From the NCBI GenBank assembly GCA_937929805.1, contig CALFUT010000034.1:62001-126000 (forward strand): DNA of 64,000 nucleotides, read 5' to 3'. The position numbers and the translations under genes are program-made. The stretch is from an uncultured Pirellulaceae bacterium. Its GTDB lineage: Bacteria; Planctomycetota; Planctomycetia; Pirellulales; Pirellulaceae. Shown here one piece after another: positions 28,433 to 36,600 of this stretch. Position 1 is the stretch's first letter, and each line of letters begins with the position of its first letter. The notes under the pieces were generated by a model. It searched no databases and was not told the origin of the DNA. It saw only the letters and a list, made by a program, of their open reading frames with translations.

Positions 28433-28810
28433 TCAAGTCGCTGAAGTTGATTTCTTTTTGCTGGAAGGTTTGAGTCTTCGGCTCAACAGTCTTTCCAGTG
28501 CTTCCCAGTCGTTCCCCGACAAGTTGGACTCTGAGGCACGACGGAGAAACTCTCGTGCTTTCGGGTCTTTCAAGCAGGCCAGTGCTTCAGGCAACAACCC
28601 GCTTAGCCGGAAGTACTCAAGCTCATCTGCGTTGAGAGCTAGAGCGAGGGATTTCACAACATCCCTTGAGAGCTTGCTTGTTGCCTTTCCATTCTCAATT
28701 TTTGAGACGTAAGAGTAGTCGATTGATGCTTCTTTGGCCAAGTCGCGAACCGTCATCTTTGCTGATTCACGATCGTAACGAACTTGTTTTCCGAATCTTG
28801 TGTTTGACAT
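28433..28810 (-). CDS. XRE-family transcriptional regulator of cassette A
   Basis: 125 residues from ATG 28810. The N-terminal helix-turn-helix is clear: VRYDRESAKMTVRDLAKEAS, then IDYSYVSKIENGKATSKL. The C-terminal tail is basic (RRLKPSSKKKS). It stops seven bases before the methyltransferase start, so it is probably the first gene of the operon and may act like the controller protein of restriction-modification systems, delaying nuclease expression until modification is complete. That role is inferred from position. Cassette B has no such gene. Confidence 0.88.
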   Translation of the reverse strand: MSNTRFGKQVRYDRESAKMTVRDLAKEASIDYSYVSKIENGKATSKLSRDVVKSLALALNADELEYFRLSGLLPEALACLKDPKAREFLRRASESNLSGNDWEALERLLSRRLKPSSKKKSTSAT

Positions 28811-28976
28811 CTCGGCACTCTCGATTGCTTTCTCCTTTCTTATTGTATCGGAGTTGTTGAATGCCAGTCAACATCATTCGACGCATGAGGTACCGGCCGC
28901 CCGAATCATGGGCACGTCCAATAACCGTTTCGGTTACATCGACCGAAGCGACATCGTTGGCCGAAACCGCCGTGTC

Positions 28977-29216
28977 TCAAAGTGACCCAATCTCATCCCC
29001 GTTCTTTTCCGCAGCGTTGCCAACGTAGAACCGCAGTGTTGTCTCAATCGATTCGTGACGCATCAGTTTCATTTGCGTCTGCGGCATGACCTTTTGAGTC
29101 CAGCGATCCCCGAAGGAGCGTCTGAAGTCGTGGAAGCGTGCGTATTTGGTTTTGAATCCCGCTGATGAGACCACCGTGCCGCTGGCTTCGCCGATCCGAC
29201 TACCGACAACTGAAAC
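28977..29216 (-). pseudogene. Tyrosine recombinase (integrase) C-terminal remnant
   Basis: About 80 codons retain the catalytic end of a phage-type integrase: RFHDFRRSFGDRW carries the H-x-x-R motif, then LMRHESIETTLRFYV with the second catalytic His and the nucleophile Tyr. The N-terminal core-binding domain and first catalytic Arg are missing. The same frame extends upstream into hipA only as non-homologous sequence. It is probably the relic of the enzyme that mobilised this island next to the tRNA. Confidence 0.8.
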
Positions 29217-29256
29217 CCACTCAGTATTCCGGCGGTGATTCGACTTGCGTCGATGG

Positions 29257-30558
29257 TTATGAAAGATCCAAGCGGAATGTGTCGCGGATTTGTTGTGCGA
29301 CGCGTGCGGGGACGCCGGACGATTCCGCGTGCTGTGTCCATGACCCGACGGCACTCGTGACCTCGTCCACGATCCGTTTCGCTTTCGTTTTCTTGATCCC
29401 GCCCGTACTGGCCAACGCAACTAAATCGTTCAGTTCGAAGTCGTCCCGTTTTCCGTTGATGCTCATTTGGTGCTGGCTGGTCCACGCCCCCGATGGATTG
29501 TACGAGTAGGCGATGTCGTATGCCGGGGACAGTTTCCACTGACCGGCTTTGCCCATCAGAAATGCAATATTCTTCACGTGATCGTCTTGGTTTCTGGCCA
29601 CCACGTTGAACACGGCGCGGCGAAACTGCTGCTGCACTTGCGGTGCGGGTAAGTTAAGTTTCAGCATGGCAGCGATCGCTTGCTCGTAGGAATACGCGCC
29701 TGCTTGGTTGAAATCAAAATGTTCAAGGGCTCCCAAGGTTTGCATGTGCAGTTTTCGATTCGTTTCGGTGCGATCAAATCGTTGGGTCATAAAATGGGCA
29801 CGTCCACCTTCGCGATGAAGTCGACATCGGTTCATCTCGATCCCCGCGTCGAGAGCCATCAAATGATACGCGTACTCGATCAACCCGTAGCCTTGAGGGT
29901 CAGCCATTTCTTTGTCACGGTTGTTGCTGATCCCGTCAAATTTCATCAGCCACTGAGTGAATCCAGCGTCGATATCAACTTGTCCCGAGCGGAACTCACC
30001 CGTTTCTTCATTCCACGCCAGAATGGCTTTCGCCCGGGCTCCGCCGGCAGATGTTCCGACGCGAAGAATGTCTTGGATGGCTTCGGCGTCGTCATTCCCT
30101 GATAACTCACCATGTAGCGATTCGCGGGCATTGAGTACTTTGTTAGCGAGATGGACCAGACGCTCAACTTGCACATTTTGTTTTGGTGATGGTATGCCGG
30201 CTATGGTCGGTTTGAACTCGAGTGCTCCCATGCCGCGCGTGCCGATGTAGCGGAGTCGTTCCACGGGGTTCATGGAGGTTGGAGATCGTCCTTGAGTGGC
30301 AAGCCATGCATCGATCAGGGCGTTGCCAAACTTGTCGGGCAGCGAATCCGCCAACAAGCCCGGAAGTCCTTTGAAGGTTTCTCTGGCAAGCGAGGGAAAC
30401 TCAAAGGTGCCTTCGGCAAGCGGTATGGTTGTCGGGGCGACTTGAATACCGCTGGGTACGAAATCAGGGTGGTACTGAAAAACGGCGATGTCTCGGGTTT
30501 CATCCCACGTGACCGCAGCAATGTCCCTGCCCCACAAAATGACTCGTGCGGTGGTCAT
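29257..30558 (-). CDS. hipA: HipA-type serine/threonine kinase toxin
   Basis: 433 residues from ATG 30558. HipA features are clear: the N-terminal subdomain with GLPGLLADSLPDKFGNALID, the glycine-rich loop GTSAGGARAKAI, the kinase core with the ARNQDDHVKNIAF catalytic loop (Asp and Asn present), and the metal-binding SPAYDIAYS. In E. coli, HipA phosphorylates glutamyl-tRNA synthetase and causes dormancy; the target here may differ. Its start overlaps the stop of hipB (ATGA), the usual coupled antitoxin-toxin order. The length matches full HipA, so it looks intact. Confidence 0.93.
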   Translation of the reverse strand: MTTARVILWGRDIAAVTWDETRDIAVFQYHPDFVPSGIQVAPTTIPLAEGTFEFPSLARETFKGLPGLLADSLPDKFGNALIDAWLATQGRSPTSMNPVERLRYIGTRGMGALEFKPTIAGIPSPKQNVQVERLVHLANKVLNARESLHGELSGNDDAEAIQDILRVGTSAGGARAKAILAWNEETGEFRSGQVDIDAGFTQWLMKFDGISNNRDKEMADPQGYGLIEYAYHLMALDAGIEMNRCRLHREGGRAHFMTQRFDRTETNRKLHMQTLGALEHFDFNQAGAYSYEQAIAAMLKLNLPAPQVQQQFRRAVFNVVARNQDDHVKNIAFLMGKAGQWKLSPAYDIAYSYNPSGAWTSQHQMSINGKRDDFELNDLVALASTGGIKKTKAKRIVDEVTSAVGSWTQHAESSGVPARVAQQIRDTFRLDLS

Positions 30559-30902
30559 TGGTCGCTACCCCATTCCCATTCTTTTGGCTGCTTCGTTGTG
30601 CGAGGGGAGGACGCATGTCTTCGTTCCCGCTTCTTCGCGGCTCGTTCGATCGGGCGAATGTCTGGGCTGGGAAGCAGTGCCAACAGATGCTCCTTCAGGT
30701 TCAGGGCAAGCATGACGCGAATGAACGTGTCGAGAGAAACTCCTTGGCCGTTTTCCATGCGGCTGATAGTCCGCCGGGAAACGCCGGCGGCTTGAGCCAG
30801 CTTCTCTTGGCTGATATTTTTCAGCAGGCGAACGGCCTCGAGCTTTTTGCACAAGTCGCGCTCTAAGGCTTGGCTGCTAAATTGATTGTTTGTTTGAGAC
30901 AT
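30555..30902 (-). CDS. hipB: HipB-type XRE antitoxin and repressor
   Basis: About 115 residues from ATG 30902; ATGs at 30932 and 30941 in the same frame are alternatives, and no start has a strong ribosome-binding site. The helix-turn-helix is typical: KLEAVRLLKNISQEKLAQAA, then GVSRRTISRMENG. A basic tail (RAAKKRERRHASS) follows. It would bind and neutralise HipA and repress its own operon. Repeated TTGATCA boxes lie at and upstream of the start. Confidence 0.9.
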   Translation of the reverse strand: MSQTNNQFSSQALERDLCKKLEAVRLLKNISQEKLAQAAGVSRRTISRMENGQGVSLDTFIRVMLALNLKEHLLALLPSPDIRPIERAAKKRERRHASSPRTTKQPKEWEWGSDQ

Positions 30903-30905
30903 ATC

Positions 30906-31035
30906 TTGATCAGAATTTGATTTTTGGATCATATTGATCATTATATGGCACAAAACTGGTCGGTAGACTGTAGTTTGCGTAAAATGTGACTCAAAATAAT
31001 GCTTTTTAGCATAATTTGATCAATTTATTGATCAA
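30906..31035. promoter_or_regulatory. Operator array upstream of hipBA
   Basis: Palindromic boxes: TTGATCAG at 30906-30913, TGGATCAT at 30925-30932, TTGATCAT at 30934-30941, and two perfect TTGATCAA copies at 31016-31023 and 31028-31035, twelve bases apart. The spacing and position suit a dimeric XRE repressor such as HipB. The distal pair is also 64 bases upstream of the divergent cupin gene. Binding is inferred. Confidence 0.6.
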
Positions 31036-31098
31036 AATATACATTTCTTTTGCAAAGCCTAGACGTGGCAGGCAACCGTTCGTAAGCGAGGTGATTCG

Positions 31099-31455
31099 TT
31101 GAGTTCAAAAACCAAAGCTCAGATCGTGCAGCTGACCGATCTTCCGGGCGTTGAGTGCCCCTGCGGAACGGCTCGTCGTGCTTTTGCTGATCGGGATGAA
31201 GTTCCGGGCACGGTTCACTACACCGAGATTTCTCAGGATGCTCGCGAGCATTACCACCTCAGGCAAACAGAAGTCTATGTGATTCTGGAATGTGACGAAG
31301 GTGCGACGATCCTGTTGGACGGCGAAGCACATCCTGTTAAACCGATGACGTCCATTCTCATTCCGCCTAAAGTTCGGCATCGTGCCGTTGGACGAATGAA
31401 GGTTTTGATCATTTGCTCGCCCAACTTCGATCCACAGGATGAATACTTCGATTGA
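31099..31455 (+). CDS. Small cupin-fold protein
   Basis: 118 residues from TTG 31099, preceded by GAGGTG at 31088-31093; no in-frame ATG is near. The single cupin domain has the metal-binding pattern EHYHLRQTEVYVILECDEG (two His and a Glu) and the second block LIPPKVRHRAVG. The reaction is unknown; many small cupins bind sugars or act as isomerases or dioxygenases. It is divergent from hipBA, at the right edge of the island. Confidence 0.85.
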   Translation: MSSKTKAQIVQLTDLPGVECPCGTARRAFADRDEVPGTVHYTEISQDAREHYHLRQTEVYVILECDEGATILLDGEAHPVKPMTSILIPPKVRHRAVGRMKVLIICSPNFDPQDEYFD

Positions 31456-31657
31456 TGCGATGAACGCTGGTTGGGGATGGCGGAGTTTGGCGGTCGACGT
31501 CAGAATCGGGGATGGTGGAGGCTAACATGGAGGCTGCTGCTGGGCCAAGGCTCGTCCACTTCGCAGTTCTCCCGTCCACCAAAAACCCGTGTTTTGCTTT
31601 TTGAAGCCGGTCGTAGTAGATTTGTTCCGTCCATCCGTCCAAAAAGGGAACGTCACA

Positions 31658-33517
31658 ATGAAATCTTGGCTCTTTGGAAACGCGTGCATCATCGTTGCAC
31701 TGCTGGTGCCAGGCTTGGTCGCCGCTCAGCTTTCGTTCACCGATGGCACCAGCGACTTGCTTTCGGCGGACAATAACTCGGGCTGTGCGATTGGTGTCGC
31801 CGACATGAACGGTGACGGAAAGGATGATATCGTTCGCTTCTATGACAACCAGCGAAGTATGCGAATCGAATATCAGCAGGCTTCTAACGCCCCGTTTACG
31901 ACATTCGATTACGGCAGATTGCCTGCAAGCATCAGCACATGGGCGGTAGCGCTGGCTGACTACGATCACAATGGTTATTGCGATATTGTTGTGGGTGGTG
32001 CGAGCGGTGGCGTTGCTTTGTTGACTGCCGACAACTCGGGAGCCAACTACAGCGACGAAATACTTGACGACCCCATAATCTTTCTGCAGGGTTGCAACTT
32101 TGCTGACATGGACAACGACGGCTGGCTGGATCTCTTTTGCTGTGATGACATCGCCGACAATCACAAATACCGGAACACCGGAAACGGGTCGATGGTTTTG
32201 GATAACGGCTTGATGAATACATCGATCGCCAATGGCGATGCGGGAAACTATGCCACGGTGTGGTCGGATTTTGACAACGATGGCGATGTTGATATGTATT
32301 TGTCGAAATGTCGTCAAGGAAGCAACAACCCAAGTAGTCCTCTGAGAATCAATCGGTTGTTCCGAAACGATGGGAATGGCTTCACCGATGTCGCGGGCTC
32401 GGCTGGCGTCGCGACGGGTGAACAGTCTTGGGCATCTGATTTTGGTGACATCGACAATGACGGCGACATGGACCTAGTGATTATGAATCACACAGGGATT
32501 AGTGCCCTGATGGAAAACGACGGGAATGGTGGGTTCACCGATATCACTGCTCGCGCGGGGTTGGTAGCCGGGTTTCAAGACATTTTTGCACTTCAGGTTG
32601 CATTCCGCGATTTCGATAACGATGGATTTCTAGATATCATCGTGGGAAGTACGTTCAACACGCCGGAACGATTTTTCTTAAACGACGGCGATGGTACTTT
32701 TACATTGATCGATAACCTTTTCCACAACAGCGACGACATTCACTCATTCGCTATCGGTGACTTGAATAGCGATGGATTTCTCGATGTCTACGCCGGCTAT
32801 GGAACGGGCTACAACTCTTCGAGCGACACCGACGACCGAGTTTTTATCAACCATGGCAACAGTAACGGTTACTTTGGCGTTCGGCTGGTTGGCTCAAGCA
32901 GCAACATGAACGGCGTTGGTGCACGCTTGGAGCTTCATGGTTCTTGGGGCAAACAAATCCGCGAAGTTCGCGCGGGTGAGAGCTATGGAATCACGTGCAG
33001 TCTAAATAAGTATTTCGGAATCGGGTCTGCGGATTCGATCGACAAGCTCGTTGTGAAGTGGCCATCTGGTACCGTTGACGAAGTTCTCAACCCAACGCCC
33101 AACACCATGTTGACGTTGACCGAAGGAACCTTTCCACCGGTTCTGGGGGATTTCGACGCTGACGGAGACGTAGACGGAGACGACGTTGATTTCTACATTG
33201 GAAATCTTGACCAGCCGGCGATGCAAGACTTATCGCAGTTGGATTTGAACGGCGACGGCGACGTGACGATCGCGGATCACGACTCGCACGTGACGACTTT
33301 CGTGGTTACGTCCAACGGCGTGACCGGCGCTTTGCTGGGGGATGTCAATCTTGACGGGCCGGTCGACGTTTTAATTGACGCCTTTGCCTTGGTGCAAAAC
33401 TTAGGTTTGAGCGTTACCAGTCGCAGTCAAGGCGATCTTAACGCGGATGGAGTGGTCGACGTGCTTGGCGATGCATTCATTCTGATCTTTCATTTGGGTC
33501 AGTCGAACGCGCCGTAG
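31658..33517 (+). CDS. Secreted FG-GAP/VCBS-repeat protein with ASPIC/UnbV domain and dockerin-like tail
   Basis: 619 residues from ATG 31658, with AAGGGA just upstream and a signal peptide (ACIIVALLVPGLVAAQ). Six or more FG-GAP-like repeats carry calcium-binding motifs such as DMNGDGKDDIV, DYDHNGYCDIV, DFDNDGDVDMYLSK and DIDNDGDMDLVI, predicting a beta-propeller. An ASPIC/UnbV-type region follows (GARLELHGSWGKQIREV ... LVVKWPSGTVDEV). The C-terminus has two dockerin-like segments (DVNLDGPVDVLIDAFALV and DLNADGVVDVLGDAFILI), the same tail type as the protein at 56353-59019. Probably an extracellular protein anchored through this tail; ligand unknown. Confidence 0.88.
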   Translation: MKSWLFGNACIIVALLVPGLVAAQLSFTDGTSDLLSADNNSGCAIGVADMNGDGKDDIVRFYDNQRSMRIEYQQASNAPFTTFDYGRLPASISTWAVALADYDHNGYCDIVVGGASGGVALLTADNSGANYSDEILDDPIIFLQGCNFADMDNDGWLDLFCCDDIADNHKYRNTGNGSMVLDNGLMNTSIANGDAGNYATVWSDFDNDGDVDMYLSKCRQGSNNPSSPLRINRLFRNDGNGFTDVAGSAGVATGEQSWASDFGDIDNDGDMDLVIMNHTGISALMENDGNGGFTDITARAGLVAGFQDIFALQVAFRDFDNDGFLDIIVGSTFNTPERFFLNDGDGTFTLIDNLFHNSDDIHSFAIGDLNSDGFLDVYAGYGTGYNSSSDTDDRVFINHGNSNGYFGVRLVGSSSNMNGVGARLELHGSWGKQIREVRAGESYGITCSLNKYFGIGSADSIDKLVVKWPSGTVDEVLNPTPNTMLTLTEGTFPPVLGDFDADGDVDGDDVDFYIGNLDQPAMQDLSQLDLNGDGDVTIADHDSHVTTFVVTSNGVTGALLGDVNLDGPVDVLIDAFALVQNLGLSVTSRSQGDLNADGVVDVLGDAFILIFHLGQSNAP

Positions 33518-33600
33518 AAAATCGAGTTGAGCGGTAAAGCTGAACCGGTCTCGTGCGTCAGGCGTTTGCCTAGAAACAGAAAAACCTAGCAAGGCACGGT

Positions 33601-36600
33601 TTAGTCGGCTCGAGTGCTTTCCAGCAAGACTTCCAGTTGCTCGCGGAGGTCGGCGATCTCTCGGGGACGCGTGTTGGTGGCCGAGCTTAGCCTGCTGCCG
33701 ATGCTCTGAAAACGGTCCGGAGCATAAAACTGCTCGACCTCGTTTTCCAACGCGGCCAGCCACGCAGGCAGATCGACTCCAACCCCCGTCGTCGACCGAA
33801 GAAACGCCTGAGCTTCTTGCGAGAGTTTTTCAAAAGCACGTTGGGATGATCGTTCCGTGGGGTCAATCATCGCTGGAATAACTTGAGCACGCAGGCGGTC
33901 GATCTGAAGCTGATGCACGAACCGGCCTTCGATGCGGCGACCCACGGATGCCATTTCCATGGAGTATTGCTTGCGAAGGCTTGCGTAAGACGCTTCAAAT
34001 TTGTCGGCTTCCCCGCCCACTTTTTCCAGCAGCGACTTCCGCCACATTCGCGCCACATTGTTTTTTTGTTCGCGAACCAGAATGCGATGGGCCCATGCGA
34101 CGGGCTTCAGCTTCCACGACACCCTGTCGTATCGGGATCGCAATCGCAGGAAGTCGAGCAGCATGTACAACGAACCGCCGTGATCCGACTGGGTCGTCGT
34201 CGTGTTGTAGTCGCGATACTCGTTGTAATTTTCGATGACCGCTTCGAGAATCAGTGTCAAATAAAACGCGGCATTCTTCAATGGGATCTGATTGCCAATG
34301 TCCTCGAACAATCGCGTCTCAATTTCGGCGGGCGGATTGACGCTAACTTCTTCCAGCCAGTCTTTTACACCATGGTGCAAGATGCCTCGAATATTCCCCG
34401 CGTGGAGGAACTGCTGAGTGAATAGCCCGGTGCCGTACTCTTGAATGAAGCTGACAAGCTTGTCCCACGGGCCATTCTCGCGCGAGTCGAAGACTTTTTC
34501 CAAAACGCTTAGGCGAAGCGTTTCACCATGACTTAGCCAGTACGAAAGCGTGGATTCGGTGAGTAACTGGACGCAGTCAAAGAGTTGCGTTTCCTCTTGG
34601 ACGAGTGCGTTGTTCAGATCTTCCGGGTCAGCGTCAAGCAAGTCATCACGCAGTTGCTCGCTGGAACGAATCAGCGAGTGTACCATCGAGGTGTACCCGA
34701 CTTTGAAAAGTTCATCGAACTCGGTCACCGCGCCCTGGCCAATCGGATTGTTGCGTTCCATCGCCAACGCGGTTCGCAGTAGTTCCGTTGTTTCCGCCAA
34801 CAGACCCAGAGCCGGCATTCGCTGCAATAAGTCCAGCAGGTGAGTTTGCAGTGTGCGAGCACAAACGATGCTGCCCGGGTCACCATTTCGGGACAGCGGC
34901 ACGTACAGTAATGGGTATCGGTGAAGGCACTGTACGAATTCATCAAAGTGGTGCTGCACCAGTTTGGGGTCTTCCAGCAGAACGGCGGCGAACACGCTGA
35001 TCAGCTGAGAGTTATCGGTGGCGTATTCGTCGTCTTTCTCGGACGGCAGTGTCCCCTCGGTTGCGTCCAGCTGTTCGTTAAGCGGTTGCCGATCTAGCAA
35101 ATGGCCAATCGCTCTTATGACGGAACCCAATAGCCTGATCGCGCTTTGTGTTTCAATGTTGGCGTGGATGGCTTGTTCGAGCAAAGCTTCCTTGTGAGCC
35201 CGATGCAGATCGTACCGCATCATGGCCTCTTGGCTTGCTCCGGCCGTGGGGATCGCATAGCGGTTGATGGACTCAATCAAGTTGGTCAACTGGTCGCGAT
35301 GTTTAACCGCTTGGTCGAGCCATGAGCGTACGATTTCACGTCGGTTGCGGAGACTTTTTTCGATGGCCGGATTTAAGTCTTCCGATCGAGTCACCGGCAA
35401 CGGCACGGTCGAACTGACTCGCCAAAAACTGGCCACCGTTTCTTGGAACTCCAACCGGTCAAGCACTCGTTCCACTTCCGCCTCGAGTGCGCCGTCCGTT
35501 TCATCATCGCTTTGGCCGAACACATCCCCATCAAATCCGTCGTCGGTCGAATCTGTGTACGTCACATTGTCGTAAGCCGCTTCGTACAAAGAATCGTCAT
35601 CGTCGTCTTCTATTCCTTCGCTGTCATCTACATCCTGCGCGTTTTCATCTTCAGGCAGGCCGAGTCCATTTTTTTGGTCTGGGACGACCAGTAGCCGGAA
35701 GTCAGGCACGTTCCAATGCTGACCGGCGTTGGCCTCGATGTAGTCGTAGAATTTTCTGATTCGATTCCAAATGACGTCTGGATCCAACTGGGCATCCGAA
35801 TCCGTCCCTTTGGCCGCGGCAGGACGCGGATTCTTTTTCGATGCAATCGCTTCCAGCAACGATTCCTTTTGAACGCTAATCCATTGGTCGACCAGCTGGT
35901 GGAACGAGCTGTCTCCCATCTGCAGGGGCACGGTTTCCGCCTGGCTGACCCAATGGACTAGCAACGCGCTTGCTGTTTGGTAGTCGCCGCGGTGCATCAG
36001 CGCAGAAACAACCAGCGAGTACGCCTTAGGCGAATCGAATAGCTGCGCGTGCTGCGACCAGAACGAGATATCACCCGTTTCTGCGCCGCCCTCGTGCCAT
36101 AACTTCAGGGCATCGGCGACCAATTGAGCCGCGTCGAAAATTTCTCGCGGATCGACCGCATCAACCGACGAGACCTCATGTGCCGCAAATTGACGCCACC
36201 ACCGAACCAGTTCCTCAAAGTCAGACCGAATCGATCGGTAAAGCTGATCTTCACTCTTGGCAGCCGCTTCGGACAGCAGTTCTGAGCACACAGCAAAGAT
36301 CCGCTCCATCAGATCAACCAGTTCGAAGACACGATGGTCTCTGACCGTGTTCTCCAACGCCGGGAAAAGGCTGTAGTTGGCATCGAAGCCAAGAATGTTC
36401 CACGGGTCGACGATCGCTCCGCAGTGGATACCCTGCTTGAGCAAGGCAATGGCTTCGGGGACTTTCTGGAGGGCGGTCTGCAAGTCACCTTCCCGGCAAG
36501 CAAGGTGAATCGTGCCCAGCAAGCAATCGATATGGCAGACCATTCGCACCGAAGCGACCGACACACTGTCCAGTTGCTTGATCGCGGCTTCTGGATAACC

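Noticed and set aside
28433-28810. XRE gene as antitoxin of a separate toxin-antitoxin pair
   Set aside because: The adjacent genes are the methyltransferase and, on the other side, an integrase relic; no toxin-sized partner is present, so a controller role fits better.
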